From NCBI GenBank assembly GCA_023230525.1, contig JALNXE010000056.1:1-29476 (forward strand): a DNA stretch of 29,476 nucleotides, written 5' to 3'. The translations under genes and the position numbers were made by a program. Numbering within the stretch: position 1 is the stretch's first letter; each line of letters begins with the position of its first letter. The notes beneath the pieces were generated by a model. That model was not told where the DNA came from, searched no databases, and saw only the letters and a program-made list of their open reading frames with translations. The DNA comes from Desulfobulbaceae bacterium. Its GTDB lineage: Bacteria > Desulfobacterota > Desulfobulbia > Desulfobulbales > SURF-16. Shown here piece after piece: positions 1-7,694 of this stretch.

Positions 1-18
1 GGCCGTTGCTGTTTCCAT
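1..18 (-). CDS. 5' end of an unidentified gene downstream of tssG (partial)
   Basis: An ATG on the minus strand at 18-16 is preceded by a strong Shine-Dalgarno sequence, AAAGGAG (complement of 26-32), 7 bases upstream. Only six codons (M-E-T-A-T-A) are inside the window, so the product cannot be identified. It has the same orientation as the T6SS operon and lies about 170 bp beyond tssG. The T6SS parts still missing (ClpV/TssH, VgrG/TssI, PAAR, FHA protein) are obvious candidates, but that is expectation from other clusters, not something seen here. Confidence 0.6.
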
Positions 19-143
19 GGCTTGTCTCCTTTTGGAATGGTTCTGGTTAATTGTTTGGAAAACAAGCTTAACAGCGCGGCCCGTTTTGCGCAAATCGTAC
101 GCGCTTATACATAGTATCTACTGGTCGTTCGCTTCTATTTTTT

Positions 144-191
144 CTTATCAACTTAACAGCTAAACGGCTCATCAGCTTATCAGCCTATCTA
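144..191. repeat. Degenerate 8-bp tandem repeat array after tssG
   Basis: On the plus strand six consecutive octamers can be laid out without gaps: cttatcaa, cttaacag, ctaaacgg, ctcatcag, cttatcag, cctatcta. The last unit contains the complement of the tssG stop codon (189-191), so on the coding strand the array starts exactly at the end of the gene. The same octamer family follows tssC at 4122-4176. The rest of the 170-bp gap (19-143) holds the ribosome binding site of the next gene and nothing else recognisable. Confidence 0.8.
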
Positions 192-1205
192 CTCCGCAAA
201 GGTGATACTTGGGTCCTGCCCATGGACAAAACCCGGGCTCTTGCTCCAGGTCGTCCAGCCGAGCCGGGGCGCCGCCGGGGTCTGGGCCCCGAGGATGCAG
301 GACGGTACCTCTTCGCGCCGCAGCAGGATGCGGACCTCGAATTCATATTCAATGCCCACCATGTAGCGGACCAGCGAAAAAATGGGCCGCAGCAGATCAC
401 CGGTGGGCAGAAAGCGCAGAAACTCATGCAGATGCATGGGGCCGAGGTTGACCCGGAACTTGGTCCGGCAATCCCAGATGAAGCTGCCGCATACCGTATC
501 CATCCCCAGTCGGGCATTGGCTGCGCCGATGCTGGTCTGGTCTTCCGCCGACAGGGGGATCATTCTTTCGAGGAACTGCTCAACCTTCACCGTGGTGCCG
601 GCGTAATAGGAAATTGCCGATTCGATGGAGACGGCGGCGGGAATCCCCCGGGATAACAGGCCGCTGTAAAACGACAGGGACTCCTCGGGCAGGCCGATCC
701 GCCCCCGCAGCCCCTGGGTGCCCAGTCCGGCGAGGCTCAGCAGATAACCGGACAGCTTGTCTGTGGCCCCGGGCAGATAGGTTACCGGAAACTGATGTTT
801 TTTCCAGGCCAGGTAAAAAAGGGAAATGAGCCGGTGGTGGAAGATGTCCAGAAAGGCGGTGAAGCTGAAATCCTTGGCTCGCCAGCGCTCGATGGCCAGC
901 TCATTGTACCAGTGCGGCAGGACCCCGGAAGGCCCGATGAGGCCCAGGAAGGCGACATCCATGGACACCGGGTCCTCGTCCTGGCCGGGGGAGAGACCGG
1001 CGATGTCGCTCGGCGCAAATTCCAGGCCGGGTCTGACCGTGAAACGCACCGCTTCCCGGCGGGGATCCAGGGTTTGGCCCAGGGGTTTACTGTCCGGGCA
1101 CAGTTTCTCCAGCAGGTCCACGGCCTTAAAAAAGGAAAAGGTATAAAATTCCTCAAAAAGACTTTCCGCTAGAGAAGAATTCGGTTGCCGCTTCTCGGAG
1201 CCCAC
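189..1205 (-). CDS. tssG: T6SS baseplate subunit TssG (VasB/ImpH)
   Basis: TssG joins TssF in the baseplate wedge that connects the sheath and tube to the membrane complex through TssK. The 338-aa length is normal for the family. The N-terminus (LFEEFYTFSFFKAVDLLEK) and the stretch IGPSGVLPHWYNEL near residue 93 are typical of ImpH proteins, as is the C-terminal LGWTTW. It follows tssF with a 37-bp overlap, the usual tssE-F-G order. The start is a GTG that sits inside an AAGGAGTG string belonging to the tssF coding region, and no other start codon is available in this frame nearby, so translation is probably coupled to tssF. The family assignment is secure; the exact start is less so. Confidence 0.95.
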   Translation of the reverse strand: MGSEKRQPNSSLAESLFEEFYTFSFFKAVDLLEKLCPDSKPLGQTLDPRREAVRFTVRPGLEFAPSDIAGLSPGQDEDPVSMDVAFLGLIGPSGVLPHWYNELAIERWRAKDFSFTAFLDIFHHRLISLFYLAWKKHQFPVTYLPGATDKLSGYLLSLAGLGTQGLRGRIGLPEESLSFYSGLLSRGIPAAVSIESAISYYAGTTVKVEQFLERMIPLSAEDQTSIGAANARLGMDTVCGSFIWDCRTKFRVNLGPMHLHEFLRFLPTGDLLRPIFSLVRYMVGIEYEFEVRILLRREEVPSCILGAQTPAAPRLGWTTWSKSPGFVHGQDPSITFAE

Positions 1206-2971
1206 TCCTTCAACACCTCTTTTTTCTGAATGGTCCGTGCCACCATCTGACTGAAGGAATTGACCGACACATACTGGCCCAGAAACCTTTCCAGAACACT
1301 GGCAAAGAGAAAGATGCCCGTACCGACATACTTGTCTTCGTCGAATTCAATGACCACCTGCACCCCCCGGCCCATTGACCTGCCCAGCCGCTTGGTGAGG
1401 TAACGGGAGGTCAGACGGGTGATGCCGTTGATCTGCTGCCTGGTGGCAGGTGAGTTATCAAAATCATAGAGCCGGAGAATCTCCCTGAGCGCCTCTTCAC
1501 CCCCCTCAACAAGGGAGAGATAATTAAGCGACAGATGGGAAATCAGACGCCAGTGCAGCGCCCCGCCCAGTGAGGGCCGGCGGCTGGGAGTCGGTTTCAT
1601 GATACCCACCACCCTGGCCAGCGGTGCTGCGATCTCCAGATCAAAATCTCCGTCCGGGGCGCCGATGGGCAGCCGGGACGGCAGGTCCCGGTTGGTGCAG
1701 GTGGTATGAATGGTCAGAATCTCCACCCCCGGATCCGTGGGCTGGAAATCCAAATCGGTAAAGGAGAGATAGACATCGGTGCCGTTGTCCCCTTTTCTTT
1801 CCGACTGCCGGCGCTGGATATGCCAGAAGGCCTGACGGCTGTTTTCCTCGTCCTCCCGCAGGTGATGGCGCATGGAGTAGAACGGCCGGTATTCGAACAC
1901 CTCCCCGGCCTTGGTCCCCAGGGAGGCGGTGACCCGGTCAATACTGTACACCTCCATGGCCTCCTGGCGCCGGATATCCGGCATCACCTGGTATTCGGTC
2001 TTGCGCTGCTCAACCCGGATGGGCTCGGCGGTCTTGGCAAAGAGATTGACCGCCGGCGCCGCGTTGAGGCAAAAAGTCTCCCGGTTGATGACCAGGTTGG
2101 CTTTGGCGGTTCTGTTCAGATAGATCCAGATGTCCAGGGTGTCATCGATCTTTATCCCTTTTAGGCTGTCCAGCCCCACGAGATCGAAAAACAGAAACTT
2201 CTCGGCAAAGGAAAAGTACTCGAACAGCAGCCGGTAGCCGGGAAAGGACCGCTTGGAAAACGGCAGGATACCCTCGTCATCTTCAAAGCCCACCGGGCCG
2301 ATGGCGGACGCTCCCAGGGAGATGCTGCGCCCTGGTCCCTGGCCGCCTGCTTCGCATTCCACATGGCAGACATTATTGAACAGCAGCTCGTAGAGGTTAA
2401 AGACGTGCTCATGCTGGCCATGCAGGAAGAAGCGCAGATTCTGCCAGGCCAGGCTGGAAAAAGGAATCTTGTTATTGGTTCTGAGCTGCAGATGAATGGC
2501 CTGCTGGGCGCCTTTCTTCAGCACCTTGGGATCCTTGAAACCGGCTGACACCACCTCCACCGGCCAGATGTTCACCGGCTGGCAGGTGCGGAACTGGCAG
2601 GGAGTGCTGTTGACCGCCCGGGAATAGAGTTTGGTGCCCCGGTCGATGAGATAGCCCGCCTCGGAGATGTTCTGCATGATCGGTTCAAAGCGGACGATGG
2701 TCAGGGACGGAATCGGATTATTGTAATGGGGATAGATGATGTTGAATAAGGATTCCGTGATCTCCGGGAAATCATCATCAATTTTTTTGTGGATACGGCC
2801 GCTGATAAAGGCAAAGGCCTCAATCAGCCTTTCCGTGTGGGGATCCGTCGACCTGTCGCGCTCCAGGAGAAGCCGGCCGGCGATCTTGGGATACTTGCGG
2901 GCAAACTCCGCCCCCATCTGCCTGACATAGCTCAGTTCCCGTTCGTAATAGCTCAGCAGTGCATCATCCAT
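1169..2971 (-). CDS. tssF: T6SS baseplate subunit TssF (VasA/ImpG)
   Basis: TssF is the major wedge protein of the cytoplasmic T6SS baseplate, forming a complex with TssG, TssE and TssK. The 600-aa protein opens with the family signature DDALLSYYERELSYVRQMGAEFARKYPKIAGRL, close to textbook TssF, and keeps the following DPHTERLIEAFAFISGRI segment. Length is normal. The ATG at 2971 fits that signature. Unusually, the 29 bases upstream of the ATG on the coding strand show no purine-rich ribosome binding site, because a pyrimidine-rich heptamer repeat array sits there instead. The gene is separated from tssE by 142 bp of repeats while it overlaps tssG by 37 bp. No frameshift or missing region is seen. 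Confidence 0.96.
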   Translation of the reverse strand: MDDALLSYYERELSYVRQMGAEFARKYPKIAGRLLLERDRSTDPHTERLIEAFAFISGRIHKKIDDDFPEITESLFNIIYPHYNNPIPSLTIVRFEPIMQNISEAGYLIDRGTKLYSRAVNSTPCQFRTCQPVNIWPVEVVSAGFKDPKVLKKGAQQAIHLQLRTNNKIPFSSLAWQNLRFFLHGQHEHVFNLYELLFNNVCHVECEAGGQGPGRSISLGASAIGPVGFEDDEGILPFSKRSFPGYRLLFEYFSFAEKFLFFDLVGLDSLKGIKIDDTLDIWIYLNRTAKANLVINRETFCLNAAPAVNLFAKTAEPIRVEQRKTEYQVMPDIRRQEAMEVYSIDRVTASLGTKAGEVFEYRPFYSMRHHLREDEENSRQAFWHIQRRQSERKGDNGTDVYLSFTDLDFQPTDPGVEILTIHTTCTNRDLPSRLPIGAPDGDFDLEIAAPLARVVGIMKPTPSRRPSLGGALHWRLISHLSLNYLSLVEGGEEALREILRLYDFDNSPATRQQINGITRLTSRYLTKRLGRSMGRGVQVVIEFDEDKYVGTGIFLFASVLERFLGQYVSVNSFSQMVARTIQKKEVLKEWAPRSGNRILL

Positions 2972-2981
2972 GGCCGTTCAT

Positions 2982-3016
2982 CAGGAGACCGGAGGCAGGA
3001 GACAGGAGACAGTAGG
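2982..3016. repeat. Heptamer tandem array, tssF-proximal arm
   Basis: Five contiguous 7-bp units on the plus strand: caggaga, ccggagg, caggaga, caggaga, cagtagg. On the coding strand they read as pyrimidine-rich TCTCCTG-type repeats ending 10 bases before the tssF ATG. They form one flank of the tssE-tssF composite repeat. Confidence 0.8.
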
Positions 3017-3030
3017 CTGTTTCACACCCA

Positions 3031-3050
3031 GGGCGGTTCCCGAACCGCCC
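3031..3050. repeat. REP-like GC palindrome between tssE and tssF
   Basis: GGGCGGTT-CCCG-AACCGCCC is a perfect inverted repeat with 8-bp arms, giving a strong hairpin in the tssE-tssF message. With its flanks on the coding strand (GTAGGGGCGG...) it looks like the repetitive extragenic palindromes scattered through many bacterial genomes. Only one copy is in the window, so its repeated nature is inferred. No T-run follows, so it is not a standard terminator. Confidence 0.65.
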
Positions 3051-3055
3051 CTACG

Positions 3056-3111
3056 CACTCCTAACTCCTCTCTCCTCACTCCTCGCTCCTCACTTTTCAC
3101 TTTTCACTTTT
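3056..3111. repeat. Heptamer tandem array, tssE-proximal arm
   Basis: Eight contiguous 7-bp units on the plus strand: cactcct, aactcct, ctctcct, cactcct, cgctcct, then cactttt three times. On the coding strand they are purine-rich (AAAAGTG three times, then AGGAGNG-type units) and start two bases after the tssE stop codon. Position within the array separates the AAAAGTG subtype from the AGGAGTG subtype, suggesting growth by local duplication. Confidence 0.85.
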
Positions 3112-3113
3112 CG

Positions 3114-3590
3114 TTACTTCAAAATGGCATATCTGCTTCGGTTCAAATCAAAACTGGTGTCGAAAACCACCTGTTCGGTTATGGGGTCCACCACCAGCAC
3201 CCCGGTAATTCTGAATTGCAGATTTCTGCCCGTGGCCCCGGGGGAATCAATATGCACGGCAACATTTTTCAACCTCGATTCAAAACGGGCGATGGTCTTT
3301 TCAATCTCCAGCCGCAACTGGGACCGCACCGCGATGTGGGCCGGATTTCGGCTGGTGAAATCAGGCAGGCCATAGACAAACAGGGAGCTGCCGACCTCCC
3401 GGTACGAAGCAGGCGGGGTAATGATATTTCTCCGGGTATTGAGGAGATTTTCCAGATCCCGCGCCACGGCATCCTTGATCTGGCCAACGGAGAAAAGCTG
3501 CTGGGCAGGCTCATGGGTGACAGCCGGTTCCTGATCCATGAGCCTGTCCAGAATTGACGCCTGGGCGCCCTGCATGTGCTTCATCACCAT
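3114..3590 (-). CDS. tssE: T6SS baseplate subunit TssE (gp25-like)
   Basis: TssE is the homologue of phage T4 gp25 and nucleates sheath assembly on the baseplate. The 158-aa protein has the expected gp25-type layout: an N-terminal LDRL segment, a variable stretch, then VARDLENLLNTRRNI, a YREVGSSLFVYGLPDF segment and a C-terminal beta region. RFESRL in the middle corresponds to the conserved gp25 helix. It starts 11 bp after hcp. The ATG at 3590 has no clear ribosome binding site; the preceding bases on the coding strand are a run of eight T residues, so translation may depend on coupling or on a later ATG (MKHMQ or MQGAQ). Confidence 0.93.
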   Translation of the reverse strand: MVMKHMQGAQASILDRLMDQEPAVTHEPAQQLFSVGQIKDAVARDLENLLNTRRNIITPPASYREVGSSLFVYGLPDFTSRNPAHIAVRSQLRLEIEKTIARFESRLKNVAVHIDSPGATGRNLQFRITGVLVVDPITEQVVFDTSFDLNRSRYAILK

Positions 3591-3601
3591 GACAAAAAAA
3601 A

Positions 3602-4090
3602 CTAGAACGGCTTATTGGCTTCCAGATCCCAACCGGCGGGCACATTGCCGCCACCGGCGCCGTCCGCCCGTTTCTGCTTGATATAGTTTAATTTAATTTT
3701 TCCGTAGTTGAAGGTCACGGATTCGGTCGGTTCTCCGCCCCCCCCGCCGCCGGTGCTTACCGAACTGACAACGACATTGTTCAGGGTATATTCCATGTAG
3801 GTCAGCTTGTCCCCGCCGGCACGGCAGAGTTCGAGTTTCACCTCCTTAATATGGTCCCCCTTGGCGCAGGCCTTGAACAACATGGGGGTAGAACTGTCCA
3901 GCAGCTTGACAATGCTCAGATCCTGGAGATCGACACGCTGGGTCGTTCCGCCGCCGGACGAACTTGCCGAGGCGGATGCCATCTGGGAAACGCCCCAGTT
4001 GTAGGAAAGAACCTCGATCCACCCCTTGTGCTTATCATCAGTACTTTCACCATCAATCCCTTCGATTTTCAAAAAATTATCAGCCGGCAT
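3602..4090 (-). CDS. hcp: T6SS inner tube protein Hcp (TssD)
   Basis: Hcp forms stacked hexameric rings that make the expelled T6SS tube and can carry small effectors in its lumen. The 162-aa length is standard. Recognisable family features are FLKIEGIDGESTDDKHKGWIEVLSYNWGVSQ at the N-terminus, a variable SASASSSGGG loop, STPMLFKACAKGDHI in the middle, YTLNNVVVSSVSTGG and the C-terminal beta strands ESVTFNYGKIKLNY. A strong AAGGAGGAAGA ribosome binding site precedes the ATG, in keeping with the high expression expected for a tube subunit. The GGGGGG loop is encoded by a tract of eight identical bases (3738-3745). It lies between tssC and tssE, inside the operon. Confidence 0.97.
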   Translation of the reverse strand: MPADNFLKIEGIDGESTDDKHKGWIEVLSYNWGVSQMASASASSSGGGTTQRVDLQDLSIVKLLDSSTPMLFKACAKGDHIKEVKLELCRAGGDKLTYMEYTLNNVVVSSVSTGGGGGGEPTESVTFNYGKIKLNYIKQKRADGAGGGNVPAGWDLEANKPF

Positions 4091-4121
4091 AATTCTTCCT
4101 CCTTTTTTTAGTTTTTTTCTG

Positions 4122-4176
4122 CCTCATGGCTCATTGCTTATCAGCTTATCAGCTTAACAACTTAACAGCTTATCCC
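4122..4176. repeat. Degenerate 8-bp tandem repeat array after tssC
   Basis: The clearest units on the plus strand are cttatcag, cttatcag, cttaacaa, cttaacag, cttatccc (4137-4176), preceded by the looser cctcatgg and ctcattg. The last unit covers the complement of the tssC stop codon (4170-4172). This is the same octamer family as at 144-191. The array fills the gap between tssC and the hcp ribosome binding site. Confidence 0.8.
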
Positions 4177-5666
4177 TTGGCCGGCGGCGGCAGCTCGGCA
4201 ACCAGGCGCAGGGAAACGGACAGCTCATCAAGCTGGAAGTGGGGCTTGAGAAAACTCACCGCCCGGTAAACCCCGGGCTTGCCCGGCACTTCACTGACAT
4301 CGATGCGGGCCTCCCGCAGGGGATACTTGGCCTTCATCTCCTGGCTGGCATTGTCATCCAGCAGGACATAATTGTTGATCCAGCGGTTCAAAAAATCCTC
4401 GGCATTCTTACGGGTCATGAAGCTGCCGATCTTGTCGCGCATCATGGACTTGAGGTAATGGGCAAACCTGGACACCGCGAGAATGTACTGGATCTGCGAG
4501 GACAATCGGGCATTGGCGTTGGCCGCATCCGTATCATAAAGTTTCGGCTTGTTGGCCGACTGGGTGCTGAAAAAGGCGGCGTAATCGGTGCCCTTGCAGT
4601 GCAGCAGGGGGACAAAGCCCAGATCGGCCAGCTCTTTTTCCCGCCGGTCGGTAATGGCGATCTCGGTGGGGCACTTCAGCGCCACATCACCCTCGTCCGT
4701 TTTGAAGGTATGCACGGGCAGCCCCTGGACCAGGCCGCCGCCCTCCACGCCCCGGATGGCGGCGCACCAGTGATACTTGGCAAAGGCCTCGGTCAGCCGG
4801 GTGCCCAGGGCATAGGCGGCATTGCCCCACAGATACTTCTTGTGATCGGTGCCGTCCACCTGCTCCTCGAAATCAAAGGCCTCCACCGGCACATTGGCCT
4901 TGCCGTAGGGCAGGCGCATGAGAATATGGGGCATGGCCAGGGCCACATAGCGGGAATCCTCGGATTCCCGGAAGGATTTCCATTTGGCGTACTCAACGCT
5001 CTGGAAGATCTTGGCCATGTCCCGCGGTTCGCCAAGCTCGGTAAAGCTTTCAAAATTAAAGAGCTGCGGGGCTGCCGCGGAAAGGAAAGGCGCATGGGCC
5101 GCGGCCGCCACCTGGGAGATTTTCTCCAGCAGGGCGAGGTCCTGGGGATGATTGCTGAATTCGTAATCGCCGATCAGGGCGCCGTAGGCAGCGCCGCCGA
5201 ACATGCCGAACTCCTCCTCATAGATCTTCTTAAACAGGGCGGACTGGTCAAACTCCGAGGCCTTTTCCATGTCCTTGAGCAGGTCCTTTTTGTTGACATT
5301 CATCACCCTCAGTTTCAACTTTTCCCCGGTTTCCGACTGGGAAACCAGGTATGACAGCCCGCGCCAGGAGGCCTCCAGTTTCTGGAAATCCTCATGATGC
5401 ATGACCGCGTTGAGCTGGGCGGAAATCAGCTTGTCAATCTCGCTGATTCTGGCATTGATCATGGCCTCGGTATTCTTGGAAACCGTTATCGTTCCCTCCA
5501 TGATCTGGGAGACAAACTCGCCTACGATGTCTTTGGCCCACGGCTTCTGGCTTTCCTCCCGGGCCAGACGCCCATCCTCGATTATCTGGTCCAGGAGGCT
5601 TTTTTCTTCCTGCACTGTGGTTGCCTGAGCGGCTTCCGGCTGGACCTGCTGTTCATTTCCGGCCAT
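4170..5666 (-). CDS. tssC: T6SS contractile sheath large subunit TssC (VipB)
   Basis: TssC pairs with TssB to build the contractile sheath around the Hcp tube. The 498-aa protein shows the family's hallmarks: an N-terminal LLDQIIEDGRLA segment, LEASWRGLSYLV, the long central EEFGMFGGAAYGALIGDYEF region, RFAHYLKSMMRDKIGSFM, EDFLNRWINNYV and a C-terminal PGVYRAVSFLKPHFQLDELSVSLRLVAELP that forms the sheath handshake. Length is normal and no defects are visible. A strong GGAGGT ribosome binding site overlaps the end of tssB, 14 bp upstream, so the two sheath genes are probably translated together. This is the best marker for a true T6SS locus. Confidence 0.98.
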   Translation of the reverse strand: MAGNEQQVQPEAAQATTVQEEKSLLDQIIEDGRLAREESQKPWAKDIVGEFVSQIMEGTITVSKNTEAMINARISEIDKLISAQLNAVMHHEDFQKLEASWRGLSYLVSQSETGEKLKLRVMNVNKKDLLKDMEKASEFDQSALFKKIYEEEFGMFGGAAYGALIGDYEFSNHPQDLALLEKISQVAAAAHAPFLSAAAPQLFNFESFTELGEPRDMAKIFQSVEYAKWKSFRESEDSRYVALAMPHILMRLPYGKANVPVEAFDFEEQVDGTDHKKYLWGNAAYALGTRLTEAFAKYHWCAAIRGVEGGGLVQGLPVHTFKTDEGDVALKCPTEIAITDRREKELADLGFVPLLHCKGTDYAAFFSTQSANKPKLYDTDAANANARLSSQIQYILAVSRFAHYLKSMMRDKIGSFMTRKNAEDFLNRWINNYVLLDDNASQEMKAKYPLREARIDVSEVPGKPGVYRAVSFLKPHFQLDELSVSLRLVAELPPPAKG

Positions 5667-5680
5667 CTTTGCTACCTCCT

Positions 5681-6208
5681 TTACGCTTTATCCTTTTCAT
5701 CTTCCTTTTTACCCACACCGGCCTCTTTGCCCAGTTTCTCCAGGGAATCGCTGTTTGAGATCACATCCTGGAGCAGTTCGTCGAGTTTGTCATTGCCGTC
5801 CAGTTTGTTGAGCAGTTCGGAAAGCCGGCGCCGCGCATCCACCAGCTTGCGCACCGGGGTGATCTGCTCGGCAACCCGTTCGGGATGGAAATCATCCATG
5901 GATTTGAACCTGAGCTCAACCGCTATCTTGGAATCATCATTGGTCAGCTTGTTGTCGACCCGATAAGCGAGACGCGGCTTCATGCCCTCCATGACACTGT
6001 TAAAATTGTCGCGGTCGATCTCGATGAATTTTCTCTCCTTCAGCTTGGGCAGGGGCTTGTCCGGCTTGCCGGACAGGTCGGCCAGCACCCCGACCACAAA
6101 CGGTATCTCCTTCATCTCGATGGCATCCCCCACCTCCACATCATAGGTGATCTGGACCCTCGGAGCGCGTACCCTGTCCAGGGTATGCTGCAGACTTTCT
6201 TTTGCCAT
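5681..6208 (-). CDS. tssB: T6SS contractile sheath small subunit TssB (VipA)
   Basis: TssB is the smaller sheath subunit. The 175-aa protein contains the conserved N-terminal stretch RAPRVQITYDVEVGDAIEMKEIPFVVGVLADLSG, the FIEIDRDNFNSVMEGMKPRL segment and FKSMDDFHPERVAEQI, ending in a charged, lysine-rich tail. A strong AAGGAGGAGT ribosome binding site lies upstream of the ATG. A 115-bp gap with no recognisable element separates it from tssA. In systems with TagJ, the TssB N-terminal helix is the TagJ contact, and a tagJ-like gene is three genes upstream here. Confidence 0.97.
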   Translation of the reverse strand: MAKESLQHTLDRVRAPRVQITYDVEVGDAIEMKEIPFVVGVLADLSGKPDKPLPKLKERKFIEIDRDNFNSVMEGMKPRLAYRVDNKLTNDDSKIAVELRFKSMDDFHPERVAEQITPVRKLVDARRRLSELLNKLDGNDKLDELLQDVISNSDSLEKLGKEAGVGKKEDEKDKA

Positions 6209-6323
6209 GTTACTCCTCCTTTTTCATTTTCCAAATACTACAAGGTCTTTCCAAAACCACATGCATCCCTTCATTATGCGCCGTTGCCATTCATCCCGTG
6301 GCCCGGCCTCAGCCAGGAGAATA

Positions 6324-7694
6324 TTAGATTACCTTGGTCACATCCAGGGTGCAGAGCCTGGTCAACAGCTCCCTGGCCCGGTACTGATCATCATCCGAGG
6401 CCCCGTCGGCGATGAGGCACATGTACAGCGTCTCCAGCACCTCGGCAATCCAGATGGGCGACTCCCAGCGCTCAAGCTGCAGCTCGCCGATGAGGGCATG
6501 GAGCCCTTCGGCGATGGGCCGGGCCAGGTCGGGCCGTTCGGCCTTCAGACAGAGCCGGGCCATGAGCAGACGGAAATTCGTCTTTTCCCTGACGGACTGG
6601 GCGCTGCAGGAGGCCCCGAGCAGATGCTCCAGGGCCGGCTTGATGCCGCCGGACTTGAGCTTGGCCAGGGCGTCCTGCCATACCGCCTCTTCTATGCCGG
6701 CGGAACCGAGCAGACGGTTGACCTGATACTGACCAGGGGGCGGCACCGCTGCCGCGGCCCAACCTGCGGCAGCCGGCACGGCTTCCGCCTGCCCCGCCTG
6801 GCGGGGGGCGGCATCCCGGTCAGGGGCGGCTGCCGCCCCTTGGGTTTGCTCAGGGGCGGCCTCTGCCGCGGCAGGCACCGCATCAGGTTCCTTTTCCCTT
6901 TTTTCCTTGAGTATTCTGGCCACCAGCTGCTCGCAATCGGCCAGCGAGGATTTCAACTCCGCCAGCCGCGGCGCCTCCCGGCCGAATTTCTCGTCAACAA
7001 TCCGGTCAAGCTCGGCAAACCGGGCCAGACAGGCGGCGACATCCCCGGCCAGGGCGACATAAAAGGCCTTGGCGGAGGCGGCAACCGCGGCGTCAAACTC
7101 CTCGGCCGGCAACTTCCCTTCTGCGATCAGTTCCTGACGCTGCCGTTTCTTGTCATCGTCCACATCGCCATACTGGTTGAGGGTGTCCTTTTCCGCACCA
7201 ACCTGCCGGGATTCCTGCCACTTCATCCACGAATAGCCGGGGGTGGCCGCGCTGTCCGTGACCGGGATCTGTTTGATCGGCAGCCAGAGCTTGTCATTGA
7301 TAAACTCCAGGGGACCGATGCGGAATTCCAGATCATCATCTTCCATGCCGGGGTACAGATGCTCCCAGAAATTCTGCAGATAGGCGGTGATAATGGTCAG
7401 CCCGGCGTTGACGCCGGCAAAACCTTCGGTCCAGGTCAGGGCCTCGAGCAGCCAGGCGGCAATCTGCAGGTCCTTGGTCTTTTCCGTGAGGGCCTGGACA
7501 CTAAGGGTCAGTACCCGGTCCCAGTCCGAGGTCTTGATTTCATGCCGCCAGTCACCCCGGGCCAGCAGGTCGTCCGCCCTTCTCGCCTCCTGGATCTCGT
7601 CATAAACCGGGCTGTAGCGCAGATATTCGCCGGTCGGATTGTCACCGGGCAGCGGGCCCAGTATCTTTTCAATATCAAGGTTTCTCTTCATCAT
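6324..7694 (-). CDS. tssA: T6SS cap/priming protein TssA (ImpA N-terminal domain)
   Basis: TssA primes tube and sheath polymerisation and usually stays at the growing distal end. The 456-aa protein starts with a clear ImpA-type domain (about residues 10-145): ILGPLPGDNPTGEYLRYSPVYDEIQEARR, SDWDRVLTLSVQALTEKTKDLQIAAWLLEAL and FWEHLYPG. A helical middle and an alanine/proline-rich linker (about 270-315) lead to a C-terminal helical domain from about 320 that resembles the VasJ-type C-terminal domain. The exact TssA subclass cannot be settled by eye. It overlaps the preceding tagJ-like gene by 20 bp with no independent ribosome binding site, so translational coupling is likely. The second Met of MMKRN is an equally good start. 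Confidence 0.93.
   Translation of the reverse strand: MMKRNLDIEKILGPLPGDNPTGEYLRYSPVYDEIQEARRADDLLARGDWRHEIKTSDWDRVLTLSVQALTEKTKDLQIAAWLLEALTWTEGFAGVNAGLTIITAYLQNFWEHLYPGMEDDDLEFRIGPLEFINDKLWLPIKQIPVTDSAATPGYSWMKWQESRQVGAEKDTLNQYGDVDDDKKRQRQELIAEGKLPAEEFDAAVAASAKAFYVALAGDVAACLARFAELDRIVDEKFGREAPRLAELKSSLADCEQLVARILKEKREKEPDAVPAAAEAAPEQTQGAAAAPDRDAAPRQAGQAEAVPAAAGWAAAAVPPPGQYQVNRLLGSAGIEEAVWQDALAKLKSGGIKPALEHLLGASCSAQSVREKTNFRLLMARLCLKAERPDLARPIAEGLHALIGELQLERWESPIWIAEVLETLYMCLIADGASDDDQYRARELLTRLCTLDVTKVI

Noticed and set aside
1169..1205. Possible frameshift joining tssF and tssG
   Set aside because: Both proteins are full length with family-typical ends; the 37-bp overlap in different frames is an ordinary coupled junction.
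2982..3111. CRISPR array
   Set aside because: The repeats are 7 bp with no spacers between them, so they are simple tandem repeats and not a CRISPR.
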